NCBI GenBank assembly: GCA_002348005.1
Contig: DDYQ01000147.1
Location: 1 to 6,807, forward strand
Length of the DNA: 6,807 nucleotides
Direction of reading: 5' to 3'
From: Desulfobacteraceae bacterium UBA2230
GTDB lineage: Bacteria > Desulfobacterota > Desulfobacteria > Desulfobacterales > Desulfosarcinaceae
Shown here: in pieces, positions 5,296 to 6,807 of the stretch
How positions within the stretch are numbered: position 1 is the stretch's first letter
How the letters are laid out: each line of letters starts with the position of its first letter
Made by a program: the position numbers and the translations under genes
The notes under the pieces: generated by a model
Told to the model about the DNA's origin: nothing
Seen by the model: the letters and a program-made list of their open reading frames with translations, nothing else
Database searches by the model: none

Positions 5296-6807
5296 TTAAG
5301 CGCCGACGTTCACCAGCCGCACCCCGAAATTTTCCATTTTATAAATGCAGCGGCCGTCAACATACAACCAACCGTCGGCTTGAATGGCCGGTTCTTCTCC
5401 TTCTTCAACCGCCGTGATGACCGCATCCACCCGTACAAGCCGGTCGCTTGGGACCACCTGGCCGCGATATTGCCAGCGGTGCGCCGGCCCGACCCGCCAC
5501 TCGAAACGGTGCGAGCCGGCCAATTGCGGCCAGCGGGCCAGGGCGGCGTATTTGACCAGCTGGAGGAAAGATTCCACCCCCAGAGAGCCCGGACAGACCG
5601 GGTCTTGAAAAAAATGGGCCTTGAAGAACCACTCTTGGGGATCGACGTTTTTGCTGCCGCGCACCCAGCCCAGTCCGTACGGTCCGCCCTTCGGGTCGTG
5701 GACTTCGATACAATCGATCGTGCGCAGGGCCTTGGCCGGCAACTGCAGCCCGCCGGCTTCAAAAATCACACCCCCCGGCCTCTCTTCCGGGATGATGGGC
5801 GCCGTATCGATCAGCCTTTGATTGGGTCGGGTCAGCATAGGCGATGCCGCAGGTTCGCTGACATTATCGCGCAGCCCCACCTGGTTGGAGAGCGCTTCGG
5901 CAGTGAAAAAACCGAAGTAGGTGTTTCCGGAGTAAATTTTGCGGTCGGCTGCCCACACCTCGAAATCGAAATGCTCGATGATCATGTCGGCCGCTTCGGA
6001 CACCTTGGTCAGGCGCGTGCGCATGGTCAGGGTCCCCACACGCGGTCCCACAACGGCATGAATTGCGGCCGCTCCGCCCAGGTTGCGGAATTTGAGATCC
6101 TTTGCGCTGTGCAGGGCCGACCCCAGGTAGGCCGCCAGCCATCCGCACGGCTGCAGGGCAATTTCCAGCAGCACGCAAAACGGCATACCGCCGCTGCGGT
6201 CCGCGGAGAAGTACCAGGCATCGGCCGGTACATCGTATTCGGCTTCGACCCAGCCGCCGGGTCTCAGCACCCAGGGCTCGGGGGCGATGCGCGTGATGCG
6301 GTCGATGAAGCAGTATGGCGGCCCTGGCAGGCGCGCGATGACGCGGCGATCATCGAAGATTTGGTATTTCGGCCCGAACGCCAGGGATGGGCGGCCCACG
6401 GCGAATTGCAGGATATCCTCCCGGCTGTACAACGGGGCGCCGGAAGGGAGGGGTCCAGAGGTCGCGGCCGCCGGACGCGACTGCCAGAAGCGTTCGATCG
6501 CTTCGCGCGTCAAATGACTCAGCTGCATCGACATGTCTTTGAAGAAAACGATGTAGCGCCCATCGGCGTACATGTGGGCATCGGCCAGTACGTAGGGTTC
6601 GGGATGGTAGCCGATTTCCTTGAGTTCCACTTCGTAGTGGACGTGACGGGTCCGCGGGGTGACCGGGCCGCGGCATTTCAGGCGGCAGGCCACCCCGGGC
6701 ACGGGCTCATAAGCCGCAGCGCGTTCATCGCTCACCCAGCCCAGGCGCAGCAGGAGAACGCGCAGGGTGTGGGCGCAACACTCGTACATCAGGGTGCCGG
6801 GCATGAC
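5296..6807 (-). CDS. pfaC: PfaC-type PUFA/secondary-lipid synthase subunit, C-terminal dehydratase part (5' end outside window)
   Basis: The frame is open to the right edge and the visible part starts inside a conserved FabA motif (VMPGTLMYEC), so the ATG at 6804 is an internal methionine and the true start lies beyond the window. The visible 503 residues are FabA-like hot-dog dehydratase sequence. Residues 1 to about 110 end one domain. Residues about 165-310 form a hot-dog half with GWVEAEY, WYFSADRSGGMPF (198-210) and ALQPCGWLAAYLG, wording typical of PfaC. Residues about 330-503 form a second half with AHFFQDPVCPGSLGVE, where His398 is the expected catalytic histidine. PfaC proteins run ketosynthase, chain-length factor, dehydratase, dehydratase; the order seen here fits the end of the first dehydratase and all of the second. 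Their role is to dehydrate (and isomerise) 3-hydroxyacyl-ACP during iterative synthesis of polyunsaturated chains. A stand-alone FabA-type protein would be much shorter. The exact synthase class and product cannot be told without the ketosynthase part. Confidence 0.8.
   Translation of the reverse strand, partial: VMPGTLMYECCAHTLRVLLLRLGWVSDERAAAYEPVPGVACRLKCRGPVTPRTRHVHYEVELKEIGYHPEPYVLADAHMYADGRYIVFFKDMSMQLSHLTREAIERFWQSRPAAATSGPLPSGAPLYSREDILQFAVGRPSLAFGPKYQIFDDRRVIARLPGPPYCFIDRITRIAPEPWVLRPGGWVEAEYDVPADAWYFSADRSGGMPFCVLLEIALQPCGWLAAYLGSALHSAKDLKFRNLGGAAAIHAVVGPRVGTLTMRTRLTKVSEAADMIIEHFDFEVWAADRKIYSGNTYFGFFTAEALSNQVGLRDNVSEPAASPMLTRPNQRLIDTAPIIPEERPGGVIFEAGGLQLPAKALRTIDCIEVHDPKGGPYGLGWVRGSKNVDPQEWFFKAHFFQDPVCPGSLGVESFLQLVKYAALARWPQLAGSHRFEWRVGPAHRWQYRGQVVPSDRLVRVDAVITAVEEGEEPAIQADGWLYVDGRCIYKMENFGVRLVNVGA

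Noticed and set aside
5160..5417. 85-codon plus-strand open frame starting in the intergenic gap
   Set aside because: Starts without a ribosome site and runs antisense into the conserved end of the pfaC-like gene; no family resemblance.
6802..6804. ATG at 6804 as the start of the pfaC-like gene
   Set aside because: It falls in the middle of a conserved FabA motif (D-P-V-M-P-G-T-L-M pattern) and the frame continues to the edge; it is an internal methionine.
1..6807. CRISPR array, tRNA, rRNA, insertion sequence or phage element
   Set aside because: No regularly spaced direct repeats, no tRNA-like or rRNA sequence, and no transposase or integrase coding seen; gene content is continuous lipid metabolism.

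Overview
The window holds a compact lipid-hydrocarbon locus in GC-rich DNA. I recognise a complete minus-strand oleABCD cluster, the pathway that joins two fatty acyl chains head to head into a long-chain olefin. Directly upstream on the same strand lies the C-terminal third or so of a large PfaC-type polyunsaturated-fatty-acid (PUFA) synthase subunit carrying FabA-like dehydratase domains. The organism cannot be named from the sequence alone. The high GC content, the ole plus pfa gene set, and a DHH/CBS-type neighbour fit an anaerobic deltaproteobacterium (Desulfobacterota); this is an inference.

Layout, left to right: (1) 2-394, plus strand, the C-terminal end of a protein with two CBS domains, cut by the window edge. 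(2) 395-460, a short convergent intergenic gap with an imperfect hairpin that may end transcription. (3) Minus strand from 5130 down to 461: oleA (5130-4090), oleB (4090-3176), oleC (3161-1479) and oleD (1468-461). They are packed with a 1-base overlap and gaps of 14 and 10 bases, so they are almost certainly one transcriptional unit. (4) 5131-5295, a 165-base gap with two small hairpins just before the oleA start. (5) 6807-5296, minus strand, the 3' part of the pfaC-like gene, which continues beyond the right edge.

How the genes work together: in the established Ole pathway OleA condenses two acyl-CoAs to a 2-alkyl-3-keto acid, OleD reduces it to the 2-alkyl-3-hydroxy acid, OleC closes a beta-lactone using ATP, and OleB removes CO2 to leave the cis-olefin. 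A PfaC-type subunit belongs to an iterative PUFA synthase making all-cis polyunsaturated chains. The linkage suggests that the synthase supplies chains to OleA, giving a polyunsaturated hydrocarbon comparable to the C31:9 hentriacontanonaene known from Shewanella. This product assignment is an inference. All key catalytic residues of OleA-D are present and no gene inside the window looks broken. High GC produces several long open frames on the opposite strand and in other frames; I treat these as shadows.
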